From positions 620,001-684,000 of the forward strand of contig JAYXKI010000005.1 in the NCBI GenBank assembly GCA_037892935.1: DNA of 64,000 nt, in the 5' to 3' direction. Numbering within the stretch: the stretch's first letter is position 1; every line of letters begins with the position of its first letter. Below the pieces are notes generated by a model that saw only the letters and a list, made by a program, of their open reading frames with translations, ran no database searches and was not told where the DNA came from. Below are positions 46,140 to 58,649 of this stretch, piece by piece. Source of the stretch: Phlebopus portentosus. Taxonomy: Eukaryota; Basidiomycota; Agaricomycetes; Boletales; Boletinellaceae. The position numbers and the translations under genes were made by a program.

Positions 46140-49100
46140 ATGGAAAGCCCAGCACGTCGGCGCGTAGAAGTGCCCCGAGCATCGGCCGACGCAGGATTGG
46201 CGGAATGGACGAGCAAGATCAAAGCAATACAGCGCGATGTCGATGCGGATGAGGAGCTTGAACAGCGAAGACTGGAAGAAGAGATCCGGGCGTCGAGGCT
46301 TGCGAGGACTCGACGCAGTGCTCAGTTTGCTGGGCGAACGTCGTTAGGCACGTTTGGTGAGGATGAGAATATTAAAGGTGTGTGTGCTGGATACCTGTCT
46401 CTGCTGAGGATTGTGCGCTGAGGGGGTTGTGTTGTTTGTGTGGCCGTTGTTGTTACAGGCTCCACCCCTGCTGACGCGCTCCGTAAACTGAGCGGCGAGC
46501 CAGCTGCAACGCGAACGAGCCCTCCACCCGCCGCTATTCCCGTCGAACGGAAACCCTCAACCTCACCAAACTCAAACTCAAAAATTCAAATTCAAATCCC
46601 GAGCCGATATCTCTCGCAGCCTTCATCGGTGGACGCGCAACGGGTCCACGCTTGAATAAACCTGCACCACAGCCCGACGCGCGTGATCCGACACAGTTCG
46701 AGCAGAGATCGCGCGCGGATATCGTTGCGCCCCATCCGGTGTTTGGGAGCGGTGGTGTTGCGCTCGTGGGTCTTGCTGGGAAAGGACGGGAGATTGTTGA
46801 GACTAGGAGGGATGCGAAGACGCCTGAGAGATATGTGAGCATGCCGGTGAGGGAGGAAGTGAAGCCTACGACTAGCGGGATTACTGCTGCGAAGGGTGTG
46901 CCGACTGCAAATGTAGGAAGCGCAGCGCAAGCACCTGCGAGAAGCTGGGTGCGCTCGAGGACTGTTAGCTCGCCCTCGCCATACATGCCGCCGAAGCCTG
47001 TAAAGTCATCCCCGCCGCCGGTCATTCCGGCTGGCTCACCAGGCGTGAAGGGTCGCGTTGAATCGCTCTATGCTCGTGCGAACTGCTCAACGGAACGAGT
47101 GACTTCTCCCCCTGTGTTGCGAGGTTCGAAGAGCACCGACAAGATGGGACAGCGTCCTGCGGCTCCTGCGAAGCCTGATGCTTTGCGAAAGTCTCAGGCC
47201 GCTACTGTCGAGATCAATACACCCCCGCGATCCTCTACTTCCCCATTCTCTATTTCGACAACGTCTCCGCCGTCTCCGCGTATGCAAACACCTGCTTCGG
47301 CAACGCCGACAAAGCCTGCTTCTACCTCTCCCCCTGTCACCACCCCGTCACTCGCACGACCGCTCCAGCCGCAATCTCGTCCTGTATCCAACGGCCCTCA
47401 GATCCTTCAGTCAAGAAATCCCGCACCGGCGTTCCTCAAACCGCATCAACAGAAGGATCTTACGCCGAGCCTTAGTAGACTCCAAGGTCGTGGATTTGTG
47501 CAAAGTTTTGTTAAACGTAGTAGTGAGATCGAAGCGGCAGCAGGGAACAATGGTGGATCCCCTGAGCGTCTCACTGCGACGGCGACTCCTTCGCCTAAGA
47601 GGGTTCCAGTGCTTGAGCGTTGGAATCCGTCCAGTCCGAGTCCGAGTCCGTCGAGCGGATCACCTATTTCTGCGCCGCCGTTGAGGAAGGCGAAGACCTT
47701 TGATTTTCCTGGACGTGTAGCTGAATCAACTGCTACACCTACGCCCGCACCTGAGCCTGTGCGACCAGCACCTCAGCCAAAGCCCGCTTCGCTTGCAGCA
47801 GGACCAGCGAAGTCGACTCCGACGAAAGCCAAGAGCGCACCCGTACCTGCGCCGGGTGACGTCCTTCCGCTGGGTTCGTCAAATACGCTGATCTCGTACA
47901 TCAAACCGACGAAGACTGGTGATACTCCGCCCACTGATTCTGCGGAAGCTCCGAGGTCAAAGACTCCGAGTAGACACGTCGATGAGAAGCTTCACGCGGA
48001 CGAGCTTGGTGTTCGTCCGAAGTCGCGTAGCTCTAACACAATGTCACTCAGTCCTTCGAAGAAGGCGGGTACTGCTACTCGTCCGAGCACGGGTGGGCAG
48101 TTTGACTTGGCGTCTTCTGTACCGAGTAGCGGACGCCCTCTAAGCCATGTGCGTTCTCTTTGGTGATTGTCATGTGTGACTGTAGTATTGATACTTTCTA
48201 CTTTCTTATGTTACGTTTTATACTTGTGCATAATGGGACGGTTGTTTTTATTACTATGGGACTACGTGTAGCCTACGAAAGATAGAGCGAAACTGCGCCG
48301 GAAAGGTGGTGGTTCGCAGACTCAGTCGAAGATGGATGATCAGGAAGCGGTTGAGTCTCCCGTGGATGGTCCAGTCGCACGAGAGTCGGGTGTTACTGAG
48401 CCTGCTACGACCAAAGGAGCAACAGCACCTGTCCTTAATGTGACCCGAGCTGTCTCGAAGTCCGGAGCACCTTCTAGTTCTGGCGCCATTCACTGGCAGC
48501 GAGACGAACAATCTAAAACTCCATCAGTACAAGCTCGTGGCGAGAACATGCGGCTCTTACAGGACACTTGGTCTAACCAAGGACCGATTGGAGTGAAGCC
48601 GCTGCACAAACCGCCTATCGCTAGCCCTTCACCTACTCGTTCCTCCTTCAGTGCTTCTGCGTCACAGGTGCATTCTAAGACAGGAGTGAAGCAGGCGCTT
48701 CCAAGCCTTGCGGTATCAACTCAGGCCTCTGGGCAGACCGGAGCTATTCCGCCCCCGTCGCCGCCTTTGACTCCTCCATTGTCAGTAGGAGCGCGTCAGG
48801 AGAGGGTGAAGCCGCCCTCAAGTCCTGCGAAGCATGGGAGAATCCCGAGCACTGGATCCCGCGCGACGGTGATGGACGTCGCGCAGGCTTTGAATGCAAG
48901 TGTCGCTGCGGGGTCGCCAGTGTCGCCTGTTGCTCCGAAACCTCCGCGCAGTCCGTTTGCACCACCCACCGCGGGCGAGAATGATCGCCAGCGCGACCCT
49001 GGAGGATGGAACGAGGCGGAGAACGAGCGCACGATCACGCCGGCGATTATCAAAGCTGAGCGCAGACGGTCGACGTATGAGAGATACTCAAATTTTACAT

Positions 49101-50985
49101 TACCTGCTCTTCCCGAGGAGAAGACACCTGTGTCAAGCCCTGTCGGTACACTCAAGAAGGGTGCGGATATTCCGGTCCCTGACGATGGTGCTGGTGCTGA
49201 AGAGGATAGCGGCAAGGATACTCAGAGTGGTGGTATTGAGACACGCGTGGAGAAACCCGCTCCACCGAAGAAACCGGACTTTGCTCGTGCACCCTCGTCA
49301 AAGATCCACATCGGTACGTAGATCAAAAACAATGTAGACCGGTTTTGGCATCATGTACTTATACATAGTCGCACACAATGGACAATTGGTTCTGAACAAT
49401 GCAGATGTTGTGGATGAACCTGTGCCTGCGGTAAACGCCGCGAAGGTTTGGGAGACCAGACCGCCTGGATTTGTTCCGGACCCAGACCAGCATACTGTTT
49501 CTGTTGAGGTCCTCGATGTTGCTGGAGGCTCATCGACGGAACTTACGAAGGGACCGGATAATGTTTATTTGTTTTATGAGACGGAGGTGTTGGCTATTGT
49601 ACACCGCGCGAAGAGTCGTTCGTCAGGTCTCGTTGCGACGAAGGTATGGGCGTGGACTGGAAGAAAAGCGGAGGTTGGTGAGAGAGAGGAAAAGAAATTG
49701 CAAGAGCTTGCGAAGAGATATGGGACTGCGTTATTGCGATGCGATCAGTGTGCCGAACCGCAAGAACTTGTGAATGTTCTGGGAGGGATACTGGTCATTC
49801 GTCAAGTGAGGTTTCTCGTCGTGGATCTTACAGTTTCGGTAGGGACTGAATGCCTTGCACTTGCAGGGCCAACGCTCGTTGTGGTCATCTGAGAATACGA
49901 CGATGCACGTAGTCCGGTCTTCAGCAGGTGTGATCCTCATAGACGAGGTCGACCTCGTGAATAGCTCTGCTCTCATCCTTTCGTATATTCGCCGCTAACT
50001 ACGTGTCTTACAATCAGAACGTTAGGAACCTCTGCTCAGGATTCAGCTACTGCATCTCCCTTCTCGACACACTCTGGGTTTGGTACGGCTGTGGATCCAT
50101 CCCGGCAGAGCGCAACGCGGCATTGCGGTACGCACAGACATTATACTCAGGTAATGATGAGAAGAAACTGGTTGAGGTGGAAGAGGGGAACGAGGATGAG
50201 ATGTTCTGGATGTTCCTTGGCGAGGATGGATACGCCAGTGCAGATTATTGGAAGTGGAGGAAGAACGAGAAGGGTGTGGGCCCGCGATTTTGGAGGGTGG
50301 ATTGTGTGAATACTGGGTCGGAGGTGCGCATCCATATGTATTTCGCGAAAGGGCGAACATCTTACGAACTTCGCCTGTAGGTGAAAGAGCTCGAGACGTT
50401 CCCCTCTCCATCCGAAGTCTCGGGATCGGTTCTCGTTGTCCACCTTGCATACGAGATATTCACCCTTATTGGTTCCGAAGCCCGAGGACAGCGGCGCAAT
50501 ATCAAGCTCGGTCTGACTCTTGCAGAGGTGTGTACGCTTCGTTCATTAGTCTCACTACATTAAATCCCGCTGATACTTTTCATACTATTCACTTTACAAT
50601 GTTAGGAATTATCCTCACATACCGCGCGATCCAAGCCCTTCCGACCGCCCGTGCATGTCCTGATCTTTCCCTCGCAAGTTCCTCTGGACTTGCAAGCTGC
50701 GATTCGAGGACTCGATTTAGAAGCAATCGTATGCATTCCATATCCACAGTGCTATGGTGAATGTATTTTTATGGTTTATCTCTAGTATACAGCGACGGAA
50801 CTTCCGAACCATATGAACCTTCTTACTCTGAGCGATGCTTGGAAACAGGTGAGCCATTCTTCGTGAATACCCGTGATATTGCTCTAATTGGAGGGTTTCT
50901 ACAGCTGCGACAACGGGACTGGGACGAGAAGGAGTTGGAGGATAGATCAATGATGCCTCTTGGACTAATGCCAGATCTGTTATGA
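46140..50985 (+). CDS. DUF4045 and gelsolin-repeat actin-binding protein
   Basis: A very large, mostly disordered protein, probably a regulator of actin or cytokinesis. Start taken at ATG 46140, the first in the open frame; an upstream exon is possible. Introns lie at 46378-46458, 48149-48271 and 49314-49368, with more in the last 1.5 kb. Residues 1-60 contain a charged helix (EWTSKIKAIQRDVDADEELE). Then come about 900 Pro/Ser/Thr/Lys-rich residues with DUF4045 landmarks: GRGFVQSFVKRSSEIEAAAG, VLERWNPSSP, and GRPLSHPTKDRAKLRRKGGG across the 48.2-kb intron. The C-terminus has gelsolin-like repeats: VWAWTGRKAEVGEREEKKLQ (49.65 kb) and LWVWYGCGSIPAERNAALRY (50.08 kb), plus a villin-type ending. 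Near 46575-46582 an A5 run breaks the frame; one more A would join SPNSNSK to NSNPEPISLAAFIGG. Confidence 0.8.
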
Positions 50986-51176
50986 AATTTTGCTTTCAAT
51001 GAATCCCGACTTCTTGTTCTGACCAGTATCGCAATGATTTTTGATTGTTTCACTAAACGTCATATGTCATGCTTGACAATACTTCCGTTGCAACCAATGT
51101 ACGAGATATATTTTTATGAGTGTACTAAATAGAACGTGAAACACACAGAAGAATTGAGACGGGCAAACTACGGGCG

Positions 51177-51956
51177 CTAACTAGTGCTTTTTGCCTCCTG
51201 AGGATGCATGGATAGTGCATAACGGCCAAGCTTTGCGCATTTCTTGTAGCTCCTCATCCATTGCATGTTTTGCGCGAGGCCGATCACCTCGAATCCTGGG
51301 AATTTTGTTCTTCGTGCGCATTCGACATCTTGCGTTTTTGCGAACTCTACAAAGAATCGTCGTCTGCGACTCTTGCCGGGTATGCATGCATGGACCTTGA
51401 CACTGTAAGTAGTCAGAAGATCGCAGATTTTTAGATAAGAAGGAATAAGTGTACATCTCTCCGCAGGTTGAGAAGACCGAATGGAGATCAGACTCGCCAT
51501 ATTGCTTCAAGCAACATACGACGGCAACGCGATCTTGGAGGCTGGTCTTCTTTGCAGACAGTCTGGTTGCTTTCCGCTTACTGGATGAAGAGCTTCCACA
51601 ACAGGAACTTCCGTATGTGCGTTGCAACGACTCGAACAGCGGTAAGAGCCCCAACGAGCTATGAAGAGGGTCAACTTTGACATCCGGTGGGACGTATACG
51701 CCGATTGCTTTGCGAGCAGCATCTTCATCTTCGAACTCTACGAAGTAATGAGAAAGTCCGGGGAAATCTCTGAGGCATCCAGGTGGTAAATCAAAAGGAA
51801 TAATCTTGAGTCTGAAGGCGATCGTTATGTTACTCGTTTCGGAACTCGAACTTTGACATTTACTTACATGTCACCGCAGTTGGAGAAGAGACTATAAACT
51901 TCAGATTCGGTTAGGTATCTTGAACTATCTACAATAGCGACCTTTTCTGAAAGCAT
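51177..51956 (-). CDS. protein with two RNA-recognition motifs
   Basis: Starts at ATG 51956 (MLSEKVAIVDSSRYLTESEV), chosen because upstream in-frame residues are unlike a protein N-terminus. RRM1 spans exons 1-2 (SEVYSLFSNCGD, then LKIIPFDLPPG..., RNP1-like HYFVEFEDEDAARKAIGVY). A Ser/Cys-rich linker (GSSCCGSSSSSKRK) precedes RRM2 (DRVAVVCCLKQYGESDLHSV, FSTCGE, then after a GTACAC...ACAG intron VKVHACIPGK, RNP1-like RRRRFFVEFAKTQDVECARR). It ends in a short basic tail, SMHPQEAKSTS. The RNP1 aromatic residues are partly replaced (FFVEF), so RNA binding may be weak or the domains may bind protein. It is a compact three-exon gene; its donor and acceptor phases agree. No ortholog was recognised. 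Confidence 0.7.
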
Positions 51957-52171
51957 CGTATAATACTGTAGGCGACTGTAAAGGCAGAGGTTGAAAGCAA
52001 GAAAGTACATGTCACGTGTCTGATGCGCGAATTCCCGTTGTTTGTAATTATTTATGACTGACAATCGGGAGTCCAAATATAGCAATTCTCTTAAATTTCA
52101 AAACTGAATTGGAAATCGTACTCGCCCCTTTCTTCCCCACTAAAATGAGGTTCTACAAGGCCATCAGTCAT
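51957..52171. other. short intergenic region
   Basis: Upstream of the RRM gene and past the end of the monooxygenase gene, both on the minus strand; 215 bp, no element recognised. Confidence 0.4.
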
Positions 52172-54682
52172 CTATTCAGAATATCGATATCCAGAGAGAC
52201 CCTCCTCGCGAGCTTTGATTTCTAATAGAACCATCAGTAGTCTGAATACCTGTGAACAAGTTGAAAACTTACGAAGAGCAAGTAACTTCGAGTAGTAGCG
52301 GGTTTGCGCGAAGTTACCTGAATACAAAAAGGGTAAATATGGTATCTGAGTGATTCATGTGTAGTTGCTCACCCATGGCAAAGTACAAGCCCGGGACGCC
52401 GGAATAGCGGAACACGGAGTTGAGTTCTCCCTCACCATTGATTCCCCATATTGGATCAAAGCGCCCGGCAACGTTACGGCTAACAAGAGTCTTCACATGT
52501 TCCATTGCGCCTTCATACCTTCGAGATGACAAGAATCAGTGAACGACATATGTAATGTGAGACTCTCGAGTATGGAGTACCCACCCTGTCGCAAGAATCA
52601 CCACGTCTGCGGGCAGAGAAGTTCCATTCTCAAACTCAATTCCGTCTTCCGTGAATTGTTTGATCAGGCTGTCATTCTTTAACTTAATTCTACCGTCGAC
52701 GATCATTTGGCTCGCCCCGGTGTCTAAAGAATGCAAATAAATATGGCGCTCAACGAAAGACACACTGGCTGACCGAAGTAGAAGCCTCCCCCTCGCCGGA
52801 GGAAAAGCATAATGACACCAGAGCCATCTTCGCCCATGTTCAGTTTAAAACCGCGCTTCCTAAGTCCATCGAGAAGTTCTCTGAGTTTAAGGTCAACGTG
52901 TGCTTCTACGAAATGCAATCGATCAAATTCGGATCCACGCACTTGTCCATCTCTGCAATTCGAGGAGCTTGACGCTGGTGCAACATCTTTGTCAGGAAGC
53001 TGGGAAACGATGCACCGATCCTATCGGAGACATCCGGAGGCGGTGTGTCATCCCCGTAAGCACCTACAGTTCTAATAAATCAAGTGATTCTCTTAATACT
53101 ACTCTAACAATACTAACCTTTCTGGAACGTAGCGACGCCGTATTTGGTCGACATTATATACGTGGACTCTCTCTGCACCATTGTAGTATCTGCAATGAAA
53201 AGTTTTCGAGAAAAACTCGAGAGTGAACGCTATACTGCACACCAATTCCGCGCTTTCCGTGATCTTGGGCAACATCGTGACCTGATCTGATGTAAGAAAG
53301 AGTTTGCGAAGATGTATATAAGGTTCTAGCCTGATGTGCAGGAACCGATGATTACAACTTTCTTCCCATCATGCTCTTTCGCAGTTTTGTACTGAGTCGT
53401 ATGTATGAGCTTCCCTTTGAATTTCTCCTGCCAGTGTTGAGAGTATGTTCAGACGCTTTCATCAACAATACCACCTCGAACCACATACCATTCCGGAAAA
53501 CTTCGGCATTCTTGGCGGACCACCAAAGATACCTGTGGCAAATACGACATGCTTTGGTCTAAGAATCCTTGTCTCTCCATTGGCGCGCCTTATATGAACG
53601 CTCCAGGGATCCTGTCCGGAGATTGCACCCTCATCGATTTTTTCGACATGTGTACTTGTCCAGACGTTCAGATCCAAAGCCTGCGCATAAAGTTCAAGCC
53701 AGTCGGCAATCTGCAAAATTGCGGTAAGCAATGAACACAGATGCGCCACAACGAGACTGACTTTCGGAGATGGCGTCCAAAGCGGCCAGGTTGACGGGAA
53801 TCTTTGCAAAAGCAATTTAAGATGCAATTGAACGAAACCATAGTGTTGGACGCACGAAAGATAAGGCATATGTATGTAGTCTATGGTCAACCAGTCATTA
53901 GAGTTGCAGATGACTTAACAGGAATGTTGATACTTACAGACGGGATCATGCAGAGACAGTGCCTCGTAACGACTACGCCAGGAATCTCCGACGCGGGGAT
54001 GACGCTCAATGACCAAAGTAGGCACACCGAGGTATTTCAATCTCGCCGCAACCTCAAGCCCACAATGACCTGCGCCAATGACTACGACAATCGGTTCAGA
54101 TTCTTCGAAAGAAAGCTCGCGCTGTCGCTCCGATATCCAGTCATCCCCGTGATTGGGTGAAGTCGAGCGCAAAGGGCCCACGAGTTCCGGGAAGCCTTTT
54201 AGTCCTTCAAGATTCGTGTAGACCACATGAGCTTTCCAAGTTCCGGAAGAGATTGGAACTAAACGAAACACGCCAGAACCGGTGCCCACAGAAGTCTCGA
54301 ACGAAAATATCGCTTGGATCCAAACAAGATCCGGATACGGTGTCTGTAATGATACCTTGTCCTTGTCCAAGGCCAGCCTTGAGATGCACACGGAATCCCT
54401 ATCTTGTGAGTCAAGAGACTGGGAGGAAGTGTTCAAAACGTCGTTTAAGAAGCGAGCGATCTTTGCCGTTCCATGGAAGGTGCGAAAATCCCAGGTTAGA
54501 GCTAATGTATCACGCCAGAATGCATCGTCTATGAGGAGAGCGATAACTCCTGTCGTATCGCGCTTTTCTAGACATTGTGAGAACCGGTTAAACCAATCCA
54601 AGGTGATTGAAGCAGCATCAACATCCTTGGGGAGCTCGACGTTGAGTCGAGTTAGTGTAGGGAGGGCTAACTCTGGAGCCAT
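52172..54682 (-). CDS. flavin-containing monooxygenase with NTF2-like N-terminal extension
   Basis: This is a FAD- and NADPH-dependent class B monooxygenase (FMO/YUCCA-like), read from ATG 54682 to TAG 52174-52172. Residues about 25-160 resemble an NTF2/SnoaL-type domain (LDWFNRFSQCLEKRDTTGVI, FWRDTLALTWDFRTFHG, GTWKAHVVYTNLEGLKGFPE), seen in other fungal members. Then comes the FAD-binding Rossmann motif VVVIGAGHCGLEVAARLKYL, followed by VIERHPRVGDSWRSRYEALS, FPSTWPLWTPSPK, and FATGIFGGPPRMPKF. The FMO signature F-x-G-x3-H-x3-Y appears as FKGKLIHTTQY. The NADPH-binding motif is split by an intron 53330-53282 whose donor appears to be GC (G|GCTAGA), joining IGSCTSG to HDVAQ. The C-terminal ATGYEGAM motif and end ALQIKAREEGLSGYRYSE are present. 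No frameshift was found, so the gene appears functional. The substrate is unknown. Confidence 0.88.
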
Positions 54683-57034
54683 AGACGCAGTTTCTCGTCA
54701 AATCGAGGCAGTCAAAGTATGCTAGGGAGAAATGCTAGTAGATGAAGTTGGGAAGAAGAAAGTGTTCTTAAACGTAAATTGACCGCGTGTACGTAGATAA
54801 GAATCGTATTCCCAAGACGATCGCATCAAAAGGTCATGGATTGTCACGCGTAGGAGCTTATTTCGAGATGAGGTCAACTTTGATTTTGATAGATAGAAGA
54901 AGCCGACGATCTGTTGAAACCTGAACGGTAATCTTATGTAATCAACCGTCTGCTTATTCGTATTCGAAATAGTTCTGTCCATCCTTCATTCAAAAGAAAG
55001 GAAGAGTCGAGTTGTTCGGTGCATTTTGTCAATGTAGAAGCCAAACAGAGCCAGACAAAAAAAAAGGCCCCATTTTTGGGCATTGGGCGAGTTTCGTTCA
55101 GGTGGTTAAGATTGCTGATACGAATGAGTGTTCGAAAATAGTATTAATCTAGCTCGGAAAGATGTGGCTACGGATCGAGCGTTGTCGTATTTCAAGCAAG
55201 TGTTTCGTAACAGGAACGACTTCACAAGCACTCCATCAGTTGAGAATATCAGCTTGGCCCGCAGCCTTGCTGATGAGTGAAGGGAAGAAGGCCATGCTTT
55301 GCATTATTATTTCGAAGACGTGGATCGGATGTAAGCTCCGAAGCCCTTTGTTTCGGGTAGTAATTGGTGTTTCTACCAAGGGCAGTGCAGTGCGGGCAGC
55401 CAAAGGGTCTGTAATACAGCACAAATCTGTGAGTACAGGCAGAAGAGCAACGAGAAAAAATCGAATAGCACTTGCCGACAATCCATGTCGTGTATATTGT
55501 AATGGAATGAAGCACACATAGCGGTGTCTAAATCCCACAGACAATGCGGATAGAAAATCGTTGGAGTATTTGAGTCGCCCGGTATACGTAGTTGACCGTG
55601 TTTCGTGGGGGCGTTTCTTGTATCGTGTAACGAATCAACCGTGTAGTTCTCAGCAAGTCCCAACGAGAAAAACTTGAAAATCATACCCAGAAAAACTTAA
55701 CCAAAAGGTCGAATAATTCGTGCAGTCGTGAAAAGCAATGGTCAGCCAACTCCTATTGCCTCTTTGTTGAACTGGCGAGGTTGTCAATATCCGACATGCT
55801 ATTAATGAAAGACAGGCATGCTAGCGTTATAAGCAAGGGTCGTGAGAGCTGGCACTTGGAGGCCCTGGAGAACTCTCGCTGACAATGTAAAGGAACTACG
55901 TTAGAATAAGAATGTTTTGAGGGTTGGCGGATGGGAGGCAGTCATTAGATATGTGATGCTAGTTGAGCTGGACAAGCGATATACAAACTAGAGGACTGGC
56001 CTTCTCCTATAGCTACAGGATGAGCCACATCAATCATAGCAGAACTTATCAGTCCCGAGAAGAACAGGTGGAGCTATGGGAATAATCAATGCACCGCAGC
56101 ACTATTTTGTAATCTATCGCTCAACAGACAGCGGCGCTTTCCTGACTTGTAGGTGGAGATCGTTAGGAATACAAGCGGGTTTGTCGCAGACGTTAACGAG
56201 TGGCGCTGATGAAAAAAATTTTCTGCAGCACAAGTTGTACGCTAGCGAGAAACAAGGTGTCGCGTTCGCCATTGATTTAATCAACCAAAAAAAAATAGCA
56301 CGCTAGCACCACCATTTTGCGGCTCGGTGGAATGTGACTAAATAAATCGTCGGCAATGTTTGTGATTCGCAGTTAAGCAATTCCGCGAGGCGAAGAAAGC
56401 ACTCGTATTCCAAGAGCCTGGTACTAGGAAATCCGGGCAGACTTCGCGACAACCGTCAGAATCCAAAGAGAATGGACGCGAATTAGACATGCCAAGATAT
56501 TACATTACTCAACTACCAACTCATATTCAGTAACCATGGGAAGCCATTCGATAAGGAAGGTCAAATGAGGTTGGCTCCAGCATTGCACCAGAAAAAGCGC
56601 AGGCAAAGAAACAAGGCAAACTGGGAGTAGCGATCAGAGTTCGTAACTCTCTTTCGATATATACGCTCGAGTCCTGTGGCACTTAAAAGCTCATGGGCAG
56701 GATTTACGAGGTGCGGCTATGAGTGAATGAAGAGAGAGGAAGCCTGGAAAAAGATGAGCGAGGAGGGAAGACTCGGACGGTCCCGAAAGTGGATCACGTG
56801 CGTTGATCCTGGACGGCCGGCACCGCATGTTTGTCAGCCAGGAACAATGCAGCGCTCGTTAAAGCACAATGCATCAGGTATTTTTGGTGACCCTTTGCGT
56901 TGTTGTTTCTACTATGCTTGTGCACATTTCCCGGACTATGCTTGCGAATTTCTGAATGCAAAAAGAATAGTAGCAATGGAAGACGATAAAAGGTCATTTC
57001 AACGGGGGTGGTCGCCTAGGCATAGCCATTGAAC
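54683..57034. other. 2.3-kb region without a supported gene
   Basis: ORFs of about 100 codons on both strands near 55160-55690 overlap each other and show no family pattern. Region 55040-55080 has an A-run followed by GGCCCCATTTTTGGGC, a small hairpin. The last 200 bp form the promoter of the thaumatin-like gene. Confidence 0.4.
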
Positions 57035-58078
57035 ATGTTTCCAGCAATTGCATTGTTAACATTTATTCCAGCGCTCGTTGGCCAAGCAGCCGCGCAGGAG
57101 TCTCACAAGGTCACGTTTACGAATAAGTACGTGCTATCTGCGCGAGTTCTCTTGTTCTACACTTATGTACTCAATTACATTAAATTCGCTGCTAAAGCTG
57201 TGGTCATGGCACGGTAAATAATTGTCAACGCAATTCTCGATGACCGTTCTCCTAACTCAACTTGTCAGCCGATGCTAGTGAAAGGTGAAGACGTCCTTAG
57301 CGAGGGAGGAGGCGAATACGTCAGCAATGGTGCCCTGGAATCCGCTATAGTGTACGTGATTTTTGGCATAACGTTCTTTCTATCTCATTTCAAGGGACAC
57401 TGATCAGACGACTTTAGTTATCTCAACAACGGCGCAAATGGTGAATGCTCACATGATGGCAACCAATGCTCAATGGTGGAAATCACGCTACTAAACGGCG
57501 AAGACGGGAAGTCTAGCCAGGCAGATATCAGTCTGATCGACGAGTGAGTAAATACGAGCAACATTTTTACTTGACCCAAATTGACTCTTGTGCTCGTGCG
57601 AAGGCATACATTCTCTGACCCAATCGGTTTTGAATACACGGACGGATGTTCTGGCTTAGGTGCATACTGTAAGAAATCTTTGTTGCTAGTATTGTGGAAC
57701 GGATTGTTAAAAAATCAACTCTACGACGGCAGGCGGCGAATCGGGGTGTAACACTGCGTATTATGTCAGCAACGATGACTGCGTTCTCGTAGGTTGTGCT
57801 GCGGATAATGTGCGTGTTATTTATGTAGTTCACATTATCGATAGGCGTTGCTTAGGTCGCACGTTTAGGCCGGCATAAACATCATCTTCTGCAATGTCCA
57901 AACTGGGTTCACCGAGGCAGGCCATCAAACGTCTCCTTGCCACGGGAACTCGACCTCAAGCGCAGGTGCAAGTTCAGGCACCACTTCTGGTCAGGTCACT
58001 ACTGCCTCTGATACTACCGCCCCTGCCAGCGACAGCACGGATTCAACTTCAGTTCCTTCCACCACCACCACCACATGA
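57035..58078 (+). CDS. secreted thaumatin-like (glycopeptide-type) protein
   Basis: A small secreted Cys-rich protein with a Ser/Thr-rich tail, of the basidiomycete glycopeptide/osmotin-like family. Start ATG 57035 opens a signal peptide (FPAIALLTFIPALVGQAAA). Short introns follow, with junctions checked in phase: TFTN|NCGHGT, T|PMLVKGEDVLSEGGGEY, AIV|YLNNGANGEC, IDE|HTFSDPIGFEY, LGAY|CGESGCNTAYYVS, and AADN|AGINIIFCN. The mature domain shows the family markers: a leading KVTFTN, GGGEYVSNGALESAI, paired Cys, and FCN. The tail (about 50 residues, Ser/Thr/Ala) ends at TGA 58076-58078 without a hydrophobic GPI signal. Likely role: cell-wall or host-interface protein; related proteins are often induced on contact. 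A decayed second copy lies downstream. Confidence 0.8.
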
Positions 58079-58640
58079 TTGGCGCAATGCATTTTGCATG
58101 TTTTAGTTCATTGGTAACTCATCGCTGGGCGATTGACAGTCAGAAGTGTCTCGAGGTATGCAATAGATCCTTCATGCTTCCCCCCCATTATGTCCCAGCA
58201 AGATTGTCTTCCTGCTTGTTTTGACTTCCTTAGTTTACTGAATATACTGACCGGAACATATTCGTCCCCTTAACTGGAAGTTATACACTCCGGAGACGAT
58301 GGTGAAAAAAAAAACTGAACAAGGCTTGGCTGAAGCGGAGTTTGAAAATGAGTACGATACGTCTGAGTCAGAATTATGACTTTGCATATTAGAAAGATAC
58401 TCAAAGACACGATCATAAGAGATTGTCCGTAAATTTCGTGGATCCTGTCCAGAGCTGCTGCACTACTTAAGTGTATCCTTGTATCCTCCCCAAGATCAGA
58501 GCCACCTTATCACCTTTTGGGTAGATGATTTGATTTGATACCTTCCGCTCTTCCCTCTGGCCGCTTTCGTTTAGGATATGACGTCCACGGGCTACTTCGC
58601 GCAATTTTCGAAGGCATGGAACATGAAAAATTAATGTAGA
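58079..58640. other. intergenic region between the thaumatin-like gene and its decayed copy
   Basis: AT-rich, with a C7 run near 58183 and an A10 run near 58304. It probably includes the 3' UTR. Traces of the N-terminal half of the duplicate could be present but are not recognisable by eye. Confidence 0.35.
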
Positions 58641-58649
58641 CCGTGAATA

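Noticed and set aside
55160..55690. Overlapping ORFs of about 100 codons on both strands
   Set aside because: Mutually antisense and without motifs or introns; probably chance.
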